Assembly: GCA_028583605.1 (NCBI GenBank)
Contig: CM053326.1
Location: forward strand, 33,386,431-33,450,430
Direction: 5' to 3'
Source: Dastarcus helophoroides
Lineage: Eukaryota; Arthropoda; Insecta; Coleoptera; Bothrideridae
Length of the DNA stretch: 64,000 bases
Below the pieces are notes generated by a model. That model saw only the letters and a program-made list of their open reading frames with translations, did no database searches and was not told where the DNA came from. Position numbers and translations under genes: made by a program. Within the stretch, counting starts at the first letter, position 1. Each line of letters starts with the position of its first letter. Below, in pieces: positions 22,401 through 37,400 of the stretch.

Positions 22401-25400
22401 GGTGTAGTTATATACGATTGACAATTGATCCAGTGACAGTTTGTCTAATTGCTCATGATCTGTTTTACATTTTAATCAAGGGAGAAGTTTTTTACTTTTT
22501 TTAGGTATAAATCGGTACTGATAGGCCGATGAATAACCAAATAAAAGCGGATAAATATTTATTAAAGTACGAAACTTACGAAGATTATTTAGACACTCTC
22601 GTGTCACTAAAGGACAAATGCTACCTGAAAAGTGCGGCAGTTTGTCGCACTTTCGCGGAACTTGGATACAGGAAAATGGGAAGAACCTTCAGCAGAGAGG
22701 AATTTTACAAAAGAAGGGAGGCCGTGTACAATGTAATCCATCCCCAAATTGTCGCTTATCGAATCGATAACTTTGGTATCTCACCAAAAGACAGAATTCA
22801 GAAAGAGTTGGCTATTCGCGAGAGGCCTAATCGATTGGGTGTATTGGCCACCATCATATTTATACGACACAAAATCGGGAAAAAGGAAGTTGAAATATCG
22901 GGGATATTTGGATTACGCGGCTAAACTGGAGGAGGAAGACTGGACCCCTTTCTTCAAAGGCGAAAAATTGGTGTTGCCAACTCAAAAAGATTTGGCCTAT
23001 TTCAATTGGAAGAAGAATCTTATATTTACTAATAATTCTAAAAACTTTACTACTATTACGCACCCTGTAGGTGGAGTTGTGTTCGAACACATTCTAGATA
23101 GGCAGATAGTATGTGTGAATCCTTATACAGATTGCGGTGATAACACAGTTAGAACTCGTATATTTTCAAAAATATACGATCACGTTGTATTATTCGATCA
23201 TTCTGTGCGAAAAAGAGAGTAAGATAAAAGATTTCGATTCGGGCGATACATTTTTCAACAGCAAGATTGCGATTATTAGGCGTATTGAGAATATTTGTAA
23301 TTATGGCATTTTCCTTGGTCAAACATATACAGATATATTTACATTGCAGTTTGTATTTTTAACTTTTACAATAATATTTATGAATATAGCATTTACAATA
23401 TTATGAATTTAGTTTCTTTTAGCATTTTAAACCATAAACTTGGAAAAAAGCATGTAAAACACGAGGGTGAAACCGAGAAAAAGGAAAAATTGGGAATTAT
23501 AGATCTATCAAAGCTACGGTGTCGGATAAGCTAGGACAGGAGGTGGGAAACTTTTATGAGTTTGAACGCCGCGCAAGACCTAAGAAGTTAGCTTCTTATA
23601 AAAATCAAAGCGGGTACAAAGTCTACAGAATGTCATACAGTAATAACTGGTATAGACACTACCAGTTATTCTCAACCGGATAGGAACTGATCCGTTGGAT
23701 CGACATCGATCTGCGGATCGATTTGACCGGTTAGCTGAGAAATTTGACGATGGGAAAGTTTTACCTGTCCGCATTACAAAAAATTCTTACTAAAATAAAA
23801 AATAATAAAATTTATGATTGGTACAGCATTCAAGACAAATTCCCGAAGTAAATAGTACGAATCATAGGTTTTATTCTTATTATAAAAAATTTAAAAAAGT
23901 TAACATTTTGGGAAGAAATCGAAATGTTTAAAAAAAAGTCGAAATTTTTATAAAATTCGGACTTATATTCAAAAAAATCGCCATCTTCCAAAGTCAAAAT
24001 GCCAAGAAAGACGAAATTCAAAAAAATGCAAATTTAAAAAAGTAGCAATTTTCAAAGAAGGGAAATGTCGAAAAACTAAAATTACTGTCCAAATCGAAAT
24101 CTTAAAATATACTTAAAATTTTGAAAAATATCAAAATTTTGAGACCTAGAAACTTTGTGTTGAAATTTTAAAAATATTGACTTTTTGAAGAAAACGATAT
24201 TTTCAAACTGAAATTTTAAAAGGCAACATTTTCGAAAAATTCCTAATTTTTAAAACAACTCGAATTTTGAAAAATAGACGAAATTTTGGAACAGTCACTT
24301 ATAAAAAATTTGAAAAAAGTTACAAACTCGAAAATATCAGAAGAGGTAAAAGTTTTGACAGTCTAAAATTCTGAATTCATAAATTAAAAAAAAAAGTCCA
24401 AATTTTTTAAAAAGTCGAGATTTCATGGAAAAATTAAAACAAAAAAAGTTTAGATTTTCAAAGACAATCAAAATGTAGAAGAAAAAATACCAAGATTTGT
24501 AAATTTGAACAAATTTTCCCAAAAATTCGAAATTTTTAAAAAATTGAAATTTGCAGAAATAATATAAGATTTCAAAAATTAGACAAAATTTTGAAAAAAG
24601 TTCAATGAAAAATATTTTTCGTTAATTTTCAAAAACCAAAATTTTCAAAGTATAAAAATTGAAGAAAGCCAAAATTTTCAAAAACGGTCAAAAATTAACA
24701 TTTTAAAAAGAGTACATATTTTAATAAGTTGAAATTCTGTAAAAAAGTCCAAGTTTTGAAATAAAAATTTCAAGAAAGGAATATTTCGAGAAAAAGGCTC
24801 AATCAAGACAAGTAAAAATAATGAAAACAAGTCAAAATTCTAGAAAAAGTTGAAACTAGTTTATTTGAAATTTCAGGAAAAGAATTAAAAGCCGAAAGTT
24901 TAAACTTCCTTTCAGTTTATACTTGATTCAAACGACCTTTTTTTTCGAAATTTAAGACTTTTTTCTCTTAAAACAAACCTCAATTTTAAGTTGAAGTTTG
25001 ATTTTGAGAACACAACAAAAACTTCGACAATAGATGTTGTTAACAAATTTAACTATTTTTCGAGGAAAAAAGTTGTCATTTTTAGTTTTAACTTAAAATT
25101 TGACTGTAGACCTGAAATTAAAAAAAAATGTTTCATGTTAATACAGGAACTATGGAAAAATTACGATTTTAAAGCTGAAACTTTTAGAAAAACGTCAAAC
25201 TACTAAGATTAAATTTGAAAAAAGTTAATTTTCGACATATACACAATATTTCAAATTTCGGTGTTAAAAATGTCAAGAGAAAAATCGAAATTTTAATATA
25301 AAATCAAAATTTTGGAAAAACAGTGTAGATAGTTTTAATTCAATATGTGAAATGTGTTTGAATGTTCTCTAAAACTACAAACTAATATGAATATGTCACA

Positions 25401-28400
25401 GAAGGTTGACCTCCAAAAACTGAATTTTGTTTTCTAACAATAAATCAAATTTAATACGTTAAATTAAATTGTCATCTAAAAAGACAATAGAAATTGTGAA
25501 AGCCTGGAGAATTTAATAGTTGCTTTTAAATTTTATTTACAATTATTATATTGTTTTAAGTTTTATACAAAATAAAAAACAAGAACTTGGCGTCTTTAAA
25601 TCAGACCTTGTTTAAAAGTATAATAGAACAATTAAAAGCATTTATATAAAACAAACTTTGATATTAAAAGTACAAGATGCCATCAACAAATAATATACTA
25701 CCTTTGAACACCAAAACATACTAAATGTTACCTAATCTGTACAAAAGAAAGACGACAGGACTCCCATACAGATGACGTTAAATGTAAAAACAAACTTTGA
25801 CGCACTTTGTATCTGTTTCAGGATTTTTGTCCAAGTCCCCCGATTTACGAAATAATGAATTTGCACCATACTGCATCACACTGTATGAAGTTTTACATAC
25901 TAATTTTAATTTCTGTATTTATTTGGTTCTTAATTTAGGAAACTGGAATATAAAAAAAAAGACGAGTTTAAATCACAGCACGAAAATTTTCAACATAATA
26001 ATTATTTTATTGACTGCATCTTGTATAAACTATTAAACAGTAAGTTTTATTACTGTAAAAAAAAGCTTACAATAAAAAATATTTCAGCAAGATATTAAGA
26101 AAATTCATAGAAGCATTGATTGAATAAATAAATGTAAATAAAAAATAGAATGTATTTGTATCCGTTGCTCTTTATATCTTCAATACTTACCCCAAACCAA
26201 ATATCCCCATATAAAAACTTCTCATGGAAGATTGGGCTGATAACAAAGAAAATAGTCCCTCAAAAAAACACTTAAATGTCTATAACACAAATACTCTTCC
26301 AGTAAAGACCAAACTGCTAAATCTTCAAGATTCCCTTGCAAAATGAAATTGTGATGTCCAGGGTCCACTTCAGTTTCCAATAATTTAATTATCATTGATT
26401 GTATTTTAATAACAATTTTCTTTCTGCTATCCACAGCTTCAATATTTTCCTCCATTAAATTAAAATAAGGCTCCTTGGAGTTGTGACGTACATTATTTGG
26501 TAATTATTGAACATATCCAGTATTCCATTAATAATTCTACTAACTCATTCAATTTCTCATAAATTAAATCCATCATTCTCAATATTCCAACAATTGTAAT
26601 CATGATTTATACAAGACACTTTTTGAATTTTCTCAATGGCCAACAACATTAAAACTTTCTGTTTTAGGTAAAGTAACCCTCGTTACACATAAGACTTATT
26701 TCTATCGAAATACAATCTGACTGTAAAGGTTGGAGTTCCATACAACTGATTTTGGTTTCTCAGTCACTGGCTTTGGTTCCTCAGACTCTGACGATATAGA
26801 ATAATTCAAAACTTTCTCTCAGGGGACAAATTTTTAAAATTAAAAAGAAACGAAATCAACATTTTCTTCCATCACAGCGCCAAACTACAGAGAAGACAAT
26901 TCCAACACAGACGATGATGTCCGTTTAAGCACAACACAAAAATTAGTCCACATGCACAAATTTAAACACCCTTTTTAATACTTTCAGCCCAATCTCCCAA
27001 TTAAATATTAGAGAAACAAGATGGGGGTCGACTTCTTGACGGAATACCCTGAAATCGGCATCGATGCTAAGTCACTCCGATACTAACCTTCGAGGATGAT
27101 GGGTCCATTTTTCTTCTTTTAACATCTGCAATTTAAACAATAAGAAACAGAGGAAAACTAAAATCAAAACCAAACCTTTCTCGGGCTCGGGCTCCTGACT
27201 GTGTCTTCCTAAATTGCTGGACCCATTACTTGAACTTAAACCCATTTCTCTTTCATCTCTGTAGTAGTGACCGCTGTTTCTTTCTTCGTAATAGCGATCG
27301 GTTTGGCGGTCGTTTGAATATCGAACATCATCTTTTGAACTAACGTCTACGTATCTGTCTTCCTACAATAAAACAAATGTGTGACAGGTAGAGGATTATT
27401 TTGCAAATAAGTACCCTATATTGCCATTCTTCTTTGATAGCTTTCTCTTCCTTCTTTTCTCTGCGTTTCTCTCTATCTCTGTCTTTATCAGAGTCATCTT
27501 TAGGTTTCTCTTCTTTTCTATGTTTTTCCCTAACCTCTTCTTTGTGCGCTTTTTCAATTCGCTCCTTAGATCTACAAAAAAAGTCAAAAGTTGAAGATAA
27601 AAGTTTAAATTTTAAGATTAAGTCAAAATCTTAAGGTTAAACTTAAAATTGCATACAAATTGTTGTCTAAAGTTGGTTCATTCACAGGCACATCAGTTAA
27701 AAGAAGTACAGTGACATCCAATTTTCGATGGTTTTGCCCTATTACTACTATGTCCGACAGAAATAGAGGATCGAGGTTTTTACAAACCTGAGATAAATTA
27801 CCCGGTCATAACAAAATTGTTGCATCTTTACCCGTTTCAGCACAATTTTGAAAAATTAAAAATTATACTGCTTTGTAGCTCCTTTTCAGTTAACTACAAT
27901 AATTTGACTAAAACTGCTTTTAAAACAGTTTTTTACGTAGAAATGATGGAAATGATTTTTTAGTTGGACTTTTGGTTATAAAGTTATAACTTAAAGTTCT
28001 ATTTTTTTTAAATGGAAACCAAATTTAAATAAAAGAGCATTGTTTCCTCTTTTTTTAAATTTTAAAACGAACTTTATGAATTCCTTTTTTTAGACTATTA
28101 TTTGGTTTCTTTTTCCTGTAATATAAATCATAACATTTATGGCACTAAAGCTGACATTACATTGTGTATGTGTCCTTTAGCTGATAATTTATTTTGTGTC
28201 ACTAAATAAAAAATGAATTTTGCACATTGTATGTTATCGATTTTATTGTAAAATTTAAAAAGTAATTGAAAATGTAATTGCTTGGTAATTAATTCCTTTT
28301 TCTAAGGAATGGGTAATTGAATTACTTTTTAACCAATGGTAATGTAATTAGAATTTCATTCCTTTTTCAGAAAAAGTAATGGGTAATGTTAATGATTCCT

Positions 28401-31400
28401 ATTTTAAAAGCAATTTGCCCAGCTCTGCTGACCAGGTAATTTATCTCACAAAATTGGTCTAGGCTCGTGAAAACCCCAATCATCTATCTCTGCTGGAAAT
28501 AGTAGTAATAGGGCAAAACCATCAAAAACGGGATGCTCTGTACAGTACCCCATATTTGACTAATAATAAAAAAAAAAGAATTTAAAAATCAATAGTTTGC
28601 AAAGCATTTATCACTGAAATAGAAAGGATTATAAAAAATACAAAATTTGATTTTGATCTTAGCGAATCCCATGAGAAACTAAATATTTTACCGAAAAAAA
28701 AATCTTTACGTTGCAAAAAGCTAATTTTTAATTTCTTCCAACTCATCGATAACTAATCGACAAATAATAATACAATTCAAACAAAAGTACCAAGATCCTG
28801 AGTCTGTATTTACATTAAAAAAAATTAAATCCTCAAAAATTTCCACAGTAAAGTTAATCAAACTTTCAAATTAGTATAAATTACTTACTGATTATGTTCA
28901 GCAGGACTCTGGGATTTTAATACCGTTTTCGTATCTTCAATAGGTTGCTGCCGTGGTAGCTTCTTGTCTTTTTCTTTGTCATCTGTGGAAAACAAATCAA
29001 TTTGTAAAAATAATATAAAGTATTCTACGAAACCCACCTTTATTCTCACCATTATGTTTATTTTGTGTTATCTCTGGCTTAGCCTCATGTGACTTCATTA
29101 CCTAAAAAAAATCCTCTTTGAGTTATTTCTTATAAACTGCTTTCGATCATATACCTTTTCTTTTTCAGCTAATATGTGAAAATCTCCTTCTTTTACCATG
29201 TGTCCCCCAGCTATCCTCTGTTTCAACAACCCCAAGTAGCTGCTAGCCAAGATAAAGAGATCCTGTCTGTTATTTTTCTCCTCATCTCGAACTTTTTCAA
29301 TCCGCTTCTCAATGAACTGACTTAGTTTTATCAAAACTGGGAAATATGGCGTAATCTTAATCAATATAATGAGGGCGTTTCGAATTTGTACATAGTCTTT
29401 CGATTCTAGACAAGTCACCATGGCTTTTGCCAATTTATAATGCCACTTGTGGCAAACATGTCTGTAGTTTTCATAACCAACGTTGTCCATATTATCAGCG
29501 TGTTGATTGCTCACACGGAATTTGGTTACAAAGCCTGGATAGTTGGCGCATTCCTTTTCAAATATATCTTTGCTCTTGTGCCACCTCATCACAGTTTCTA
29601 ACATTGCGTATAAGAATCTTCCATATCGCATAGCTTCATTCTCAGTGCAAGAAGTTATTGAGTAAGTTACATCACAGAAAAGCTACAAAAGCAAAAAAAA
29701 TTATTCAAGTTATGATAAAAGATAAATCTTAAAAATAAAAGCGTCATTTAACTCAATTTTTTTTAGAAAAAACCTCTGCAGCAGACAGTTGAACCAGAGG
29801 TCATAGAGGTTTCACTTTTTTTATAGATACGGACCCCTAAAGACAAAATTGGGGTAGAAATTTTGGGAAAAAATTAAAATTCAAATTAAAATCAACATTT
29901 TAGCAAGATTAAATTGGAAATTCCTGAATGTTGAACCTTTGTTAAGTCTATAATAGTAGGTATTAGGCTACAAAAACTCACCCTATCGTAGCATAAAAGT
30001 GTTGAAAAATTTGGTGTCTTCAGCATATGTATAACATGTACAAATTTCGCGCAATAAAGCGCATCAATGGCAGTAAATGTACATCGGGGAAACAGGCAGA
30101 GCTGTAGAAACCGGGATATAGTCTCGTTTTTGGCTGCTTTGGCGGATCGGCATATAAACCAGCTGTCTTTCTCCTGTTTCAGACGATACATGATCTTGTC
30201 AACATGTTCGGTCTGTTTCTTCTTCTCGTCTTGTAGTTTTTCCACCAGCGTCGCAAATCTATCTTGCTCCTTTTTTGCCTTTGGTGCTGTTGGCGTCCAT
30301 GACTGCCAAGGACTGCTGTTTGATTTTATTTATTACTTGCAGATAAGTTTCCTCAGGCACGCAGAGATCGTACATAGTAAGTGACCAAAAAGTGGTTAAA
30401 AACTGAGGGGAGATGTCTTCCCAAACTTTAGACGGGTGGAGGGGGATTATTGATGTATGGACAGGCTCCATTACTTCCGTAACTGCTTCAAAATATTTTT
30501 GATTCTTTAAATTAGTCGACATTTTTTTGTAATTTGGATCTGACTTCCTCAACTGATCATATTTAATCTAAAATGACAATCTTATAACCTCATGTTTAAA
30601 AATCAGATTAGCACATACGTTAATTGCGTGATTGAACATTGGACGAGCTAGGAAGAAAGCTACTTCATTTGGAATGTAATAGTCGATTAGCATGCTGTGA
30701 ATTGATGGTAATTTGTTGACGTATTCATCGACGGACATTGTGGAACCCAGGAATGTACCAAATTGCACAAGAGTGTCTTGGCATTGGTCCGACAGTTTGC
30801 CAACTAATTTTAAATGACTTTGCTGAGTTTCCCTGTAAACGATGCAATATTTTTGTTGTGCCATCAACAAACATAATGCCACGGCCAAATTTTGATCTGC
30901 CATGGCTTCTTTAAGACGCAGAGAAGACTTCTTGGTGTTTCTGACTTGACTAAAGTAACCAGCCTGGAAAACATTTAATTAGAGCTAACTTTCAATGGGT
31001 ATTTAGCTGTGCTTACCTCAGCTTTAAGCAGTTCTCCCCCTGCCATAGCATTCAGCTGTTCATTTGTAAGGTCTTCGGCCGATTCGACTCCCGCCATTCT
31101 TTGAACCACTTCTTTCAAGATTAACAGATCCAGGCTGAAAATAATTACATTTTTAGCAGAAGCGAATTGCGTTAGAAATTACAGACTGATGAACATTTCG
31201 ATTTCGGCCAAAAACAAAGAATTAAGTTCACCCCAAAATCGGTCAAAATTTTTAATTTTCAGCTTAAACTGGAATATTTTGGGAACAAAATTAATTTTTG
31301 AAAAATACTCAAGATTTATTAAAAAGAAACGAAATTTACAAAACTATTCTATATTAGTTAAAAATTTTAATTTTAAAAATGGAATTTTGGAAAGAACTAT

Positions 31401-34400
31401 AATTTGAAACTCAAATTGCAAACTTTCACAAAAGGTCGACATTTAGAGAAAAACTTCGAAATTTATTATAAAAATATTCCCAAATTTTCTAATTTAAAAC
31501 TTTTAAAATAAATTTTGTCTTTTTTCCAGTTTCGACTGCCGAAAATTCATACTTTTTTGAAAATTTCAACTTTTTTTGCAAATTGTCGATGTTCTTTTAA
31601 CATTTTTTTAAAACTCCGACGTTATTAAAAATCGGGACGTTTAGTTAAAATGTTGACTTTTTTGACATTTTGCAAATCTGAATTTTTTTGAAAATTTAGA
31701 TGCTGTTTTGTAAATTTCAAGCTTCTTTTTAATGTTGAGTTTTTTCATTTTTTTTTGAAAATCTTGATTTTAGTTTAAAAATTATGAGATTTTTCAAAAA
31801 TGTTAAACTTTCTGAAAATATTTTTTCAAAAATTTCGACTCTAAGTCTTGTGAGTTAATTTTTTTTTCTAATTTTAACGAACCAAAATTTTATCTTCCCA
31901 ATATTCCAACTTTTTGATAATTTTCACTTTTCTTTAATATTTAAGCTGTTCGAAAATTTCTGGTTTGACGGAAAATCCTTCAAATTTTTCAAATCTCGAC
32001 AATTCGTCAAAAATTTATGAAAAATTTTGAAAATTTCGTCATTCTATTAAAAACCTTCGACATTTTTAAAAATATCCAAAAATTTAACATTATTTTTTCA
32101 AAATGTTTACATCATTTTCCAAGTTTTTCTTTTGAAAATATTAACTTCCTATAAAAATTTGGACAATTTTCAAAATTTTGACTTATTTGAAAATTCAAAC
32201 CCTCTAAAATTTCGACTTTTTCTGAAAATATCGGTTTTTTAAAATCCGAATATTTCATTAAAATGTCGACGCTTTTTAAAGTTTGGATTATTTCCCAAAA
32301 TTTAAAATTTTGTTGAACATTTTGTTCATTCTGCATTATTTCGAAAATTTCAACTCTTTTTCAAAATATCAACGTATTTCAGAATTTGGGATTTTTTTAA
32401 AAATCTTTACTATTTTGAAATTTTGGCGTTTCTTCAAGATTTTTTTGTTTAATTTTCAATTAAAAATTTTAACTTAAAAAAAATCCTATTTAATATTTGG
32501 GCTTTTCGAAAAGTTCACCATTTTTGTTTTCAAATTCTCAAATTATTTAAAGATGTCAAAGTTTTGACATGTTTGTTTTAAAATATGGACTTCTTTTTTA
32601 TTTTTTCTTAAATTTCCAATTTTGGAAATTTAATTTTCTATGAAATTTTTCAAAATTCTGACTATTTTTTAAATTCCAACTTTGTGGGGAGTTTCAACTA
32701 TTTTTAAAAATTGGACATTTTTCAACATTTTAACTGATTTTTAAGAATTCGACTTTTTTGGATATTTTTGATTTAATGCGCACTATTTTCAAATTTTCTA
32801 CTCTCCTAAAATTTAGATTTTTTTATGTGTAAGTATTTGAGAGTTGTTTGATGACAGAATAAGGTATGATTAATTTTTGTACAATTAACTATAGACTTAA
32901 CAATATGAGTAGCTTAGCAATACTTTATACAACTCAAATTTAGTTGAATCGCCTGTTTAACCACGTTTACATCTAACATGTTACTAAGTATTTAATAATG
33001 CTATTGAGAAACACTTGACAGCGATGTTCCTCTGTTAACTACGTAATTAGTTAATCACAAAGTTAACTTTGCTTTAAACAACCGGGCTTTAAAGCGTTGG
33101 AAATTCAAATTTGTGCTTTCAACTTTATGGAATGCGGAATTTAAGCTCAAAATCTTGAGTTTAAAATCAAAAGGTCAGAAACGAAATATATAGAAAAAAT
33201 AGTTTAAATTTGGACAAAAAGAATTGAGATTTTTAATCAAAATCAACTGTTAAACTTTACTAACGATAAAAATGCAACAAAATTTAAAAAATTTCACAAG
33301 GTTTTCAATAAATATTTGTTAACATTGGACCACACATGTTAATTTCTCAAAAAAATCGAAATTTTAGGGATTAACAGTATAAGAACAAGTTAAAATATTT
33401 CGGTTTCAGCAAAAAGCGGAAGTCGCAATTCAGTTTTGGTCAAAAAGCTAATATTGATCAGCCTCTATTGTACCAAAATGAGTTTGTACAAAATTAACTT
33501 TTTAAAATAACTTACCTCTTCTGCGCCTTCAATTGATTAGCTACATACTGAAGGAGCCCTGACAACTCGATGGTATACTTCTTATAAACCGCCCCACAAA
33601 AACAAGCCAAACTCTGGAGCCAATTCGAAATCGAAGTGCTATCATGCTTTACCCGCTTTTTATCTGCATTGGCCAGACATTCAATAAGACAATAACCCAA
33701 AACGTCATAAGATAAATTCGTAAGATACTTCAGCGAATCAACAACCGGATTAATCAAGTTGCTGTAGACCTGAATTTGCAACAAAACATAATCAAATAGG
33801 AAACCAGGGCGAGCAATGTGTCAATTTCCCAATCAGGCGACCAACTGGTTTCACATTTTCCTTGCTCACGCGCTTCATTATATTTTTGATTTGCTTCTCA
33901 GAATCCCCTCGTTTACGTAACAAATCCGGATACAGCGAGTAAGTCTCGTTTTTCCAGCGGCCGTACAAACAGTATCTAATTTGATAGGGGTAGAGCTTGA
34001 GAAGCGTCCAGATTTCCTCCGCGATGCAGCAATTGCAGTCAAGGTAGGAAAGCGCCGGTAAAATAGTCACGTCAAGGATGGAGATAATGTCATAATAAAG
34101 CGTATTCTCCTGGGAAATTGAAGATTTCGACGTTTCTACACCTTCGGCTGCGAGAGCGGCGCGAAAGAGGCGAGTTATCTTGCTCAGGAGCACCGTGTCG
34201 AAGCGCAGAGAGGCCCCCAGCGAAACCAACATTGGGAACGCGTATTCCTTCAGCTCGAGGAACGTGCTCGCTGACTTGGGCGCCTTCGGATTATCGTGCG
34301 CAGCCACCGCTTTTCCTCTAATTTTAGGACCCAAGCTGCAGTGCCTGGAATATTAACATCAGCAATAAAGTCGAGCAAATTCACACAACTTACTCTCGAT

Positions 34401-37400
34401 ACAGCTTCTCGATTGCAATATGCAACAAGTTGCAGAGCGCCACGGCAATTGGCTCTTGGCCGATCGCGAGTTTTTCGGGCAGATTATCCATTAAAGTTTT
34501 GGCGGTTTTCCAATCCCCCACCAAAAGGAGCGCCTCACACAAACCAAATTTTTGATTGGAACTGTAACTTTCTCTGGCGTTTTCCACTTCCTCTGGACTC
34601 TCTTCTTTTTCCTTATTGTTTAGTGATATGATTTGTAATTTTCTGAAGTATTCCTTCGCGTCCTTTGTTGCTTTCTCGCACTCTTTTTGCATCATTTTGT
34701 CATCGGGTGTCAGCTAAAATGTTTCACTGATAGAAATGTTTTTGGGAAACAGATAACTTACCCATGGGTAGATGTCAGGTAGTTGAATAATTCCATGCTG
34801 TAGAAGTTGCGCCGTCAAAATATGAAGAGAATGCGGGATACCGTTCTCTTCGTTACGCAAAAATGAATACTTAGAACCTAATACTTCACAAATGATTTTT
34901 GGATCCTTCATATAAGATTGTATTAAAGGAACAAAAATGTTGACGTCATTTGGTTTATTCTCGAAACTCTCTAATATCACATCCAGTACTCTGTTAGGAT
35001 CTAAATTGAAGCAACCTGAAATCAAGTCTTTAGTATTTGGAGACATGCACGTTGCAATCGCAGGTACCTATCAGAGATTGTACAATATCTAAAATTCTCT
35101 TATGATCTGTATTTTCACTAAATTCCTGATTTAATTCAGTTACGAGTTTTGAATATCCTTCACATTCTTCTCTGAATAGATTAAACTTCTTCTGCTTGTA
35201 GCTGTAAAAAAATAAATGCCTAAATTATATTAATTCTTGTGTTCTTACGCAATTGGCTGCAAACAAGCCTCCCTTCTTTTTATGATGATGGACTTAAAAA
35301 AAAACTGTCAGTCCGTTGGGAAAAATGCATAACAAAATCATGAGATTATGTAGAAAAATAGTTAATAACTTTCATATATGTATCTTGTATCAATCAATTT
35401 TTAAAAACAAATTCCGGTTCATATTTGATTTACCCTCGTAATTTATTCAATTTTTAAATTTCAAAAATGAATATTTGAAAGGAATATTTAAAATTTGATT
35501 TTTCTGCGAAAAGCTGAATACTGGTAATTTTTAGGTTTAACAATTTTTAAATTTTTCGTTAAATTTTCAGTTAAAAGCTCTTTTGGCAAAATTTTGACCT
35601 AAAAAGTTAAAACACGAATATTTCTCAAATAATCCAATCCCAATATATTCATTGTACTCATAACATTTGGACTTCTCTTTAAAAAATTTCGTATTTAAAT
35701 TTGAAATGTTGGCTATTTTTTCAAATTTTTTAGTTTAATTTTAATCTTCAAAGGTTTAAAATGTCAAAAAATTTGTATTTTATAAATTTAGTTATCGAAA
35801 CATTTTTGACTAAACACTCTGACCTTTAAATATTTAAAATTTTGCTCTAAATTTTGGGTGAAAACTGATTTTTTTAAAATAAATTAATCAGCTAATACCT
35901 TTAAAAAGTGTTTAACGGTTAACCCCAATATTTTACCTTCGAATGCATAAAAAAAATAATTTCAACTGTCTTCCCCAAATCGAAATAAAGAGCAAAATTT
36001 TGCAATCAAAGTTGCTATTCTAAGAAAATCATTTTTTTTTAAGATTGAATTTAAAACTTCTTTTGAAACCTGTGGTTGGTTCGGAAATTTTAATAGAAAT
36101 GTTAACGAGTTGAGATTTCGAGGATGAATTTAATATTCTGAGCAAACACTTGAAATTTTATGAGAAAAATAGAAATTTTGAATTTGAAATCAGATTTGAC
36201 ACTTTTCTTTATTGAAATCTGGAATATAAAGTCGAAATTTTAAGCTGTAAGGTTTGCAATTTGAGAGATTTTTAATTCTTTTTTAAAAATTTTACATACC
36301 GAGTTAATAAGCCTTATACATACAAATATATACAAGTTTATTATGATGCAATTGAAATCTAATGAAAACTAGATTGCAATTGCAAAGTTTACGTAGATGA
36401 GGCACAGGTTGCATCGCGCACTTTCATCTAGTTCGACAAATGACCAATTAAAAAACAAATGTAATTAAACATTTAAACATGCTCAATTTTGACAGGGCAT
36501 TTAATTGGTCATTTACTAAAATTTCTATAAAAATAGGTTACATTTCAAAGTCAAAATTTTACAGCTAGAAAAAGTCGAGTTAAAAATTCTGAAAAAAACA
36601 CATTTTCCAAATGGGAACTCTTAATTTATGCAATACAAAAATGAAGTTTATTCTCAAACCTCCGAATTTAATTCCAAACATTTTGATTTTAAGCTTAAAG
36701 TTATGTCAATGTTCCAAAATTTAAATCTCGAGATTTCTCTTACAGGTTACGTAAAAAATGAGTGAGATTCTATAGTATTATGAATTAGTGTCTGCATTCC
36801 TCAAATCTTTGCATACAATACAGTTATACAAAGCAGTCTTTAATGCATTTTTTATGGCCTAAGGCCTCAGAAAAACCTAAAAACTTTCAAGATTTTTCCT
36901 AGAGGAAAAGGCTAATTAAAATATACAAAAAATACTTACTAAAGCTTTGTTTTAACTTTGATAAACTTCGAATAAAAAGCTCTATTTTTCAGGATTCCCA
37001 CTTCCTGTAGAGTATCGATTTCGAGGCGTTCTTTAAGTAATTTGTCTGATAAAAACTTCTCACATTCTTTAACAATGTAGCAAAAGATTGTTCGTTCCTT
37101 AGATTCCTCTGTTGAATTGTCAAGCTGTGAGGATGATGCATCAGCGATATTAAGGACATCAAGAATTATTGAAGGAGCATCAGGATGAAGTGCCTAAAAA
37201 TAATACATATGAACATCTGATCCCCTTACTCACTATTTCAACATACCACAAGCTCCTGGAGAGTTGAAACAACCAATTCCTTTTTGATACCTCCATTCAA
37301 ACCTTTGTCAATTAGTGTATTAACATTAGCTGTGAACTCTGTAATCTTTCCTGTGTCATTAAAGATAGGGCTTTTCGATTCATCTTTTAATAATTGGGCA

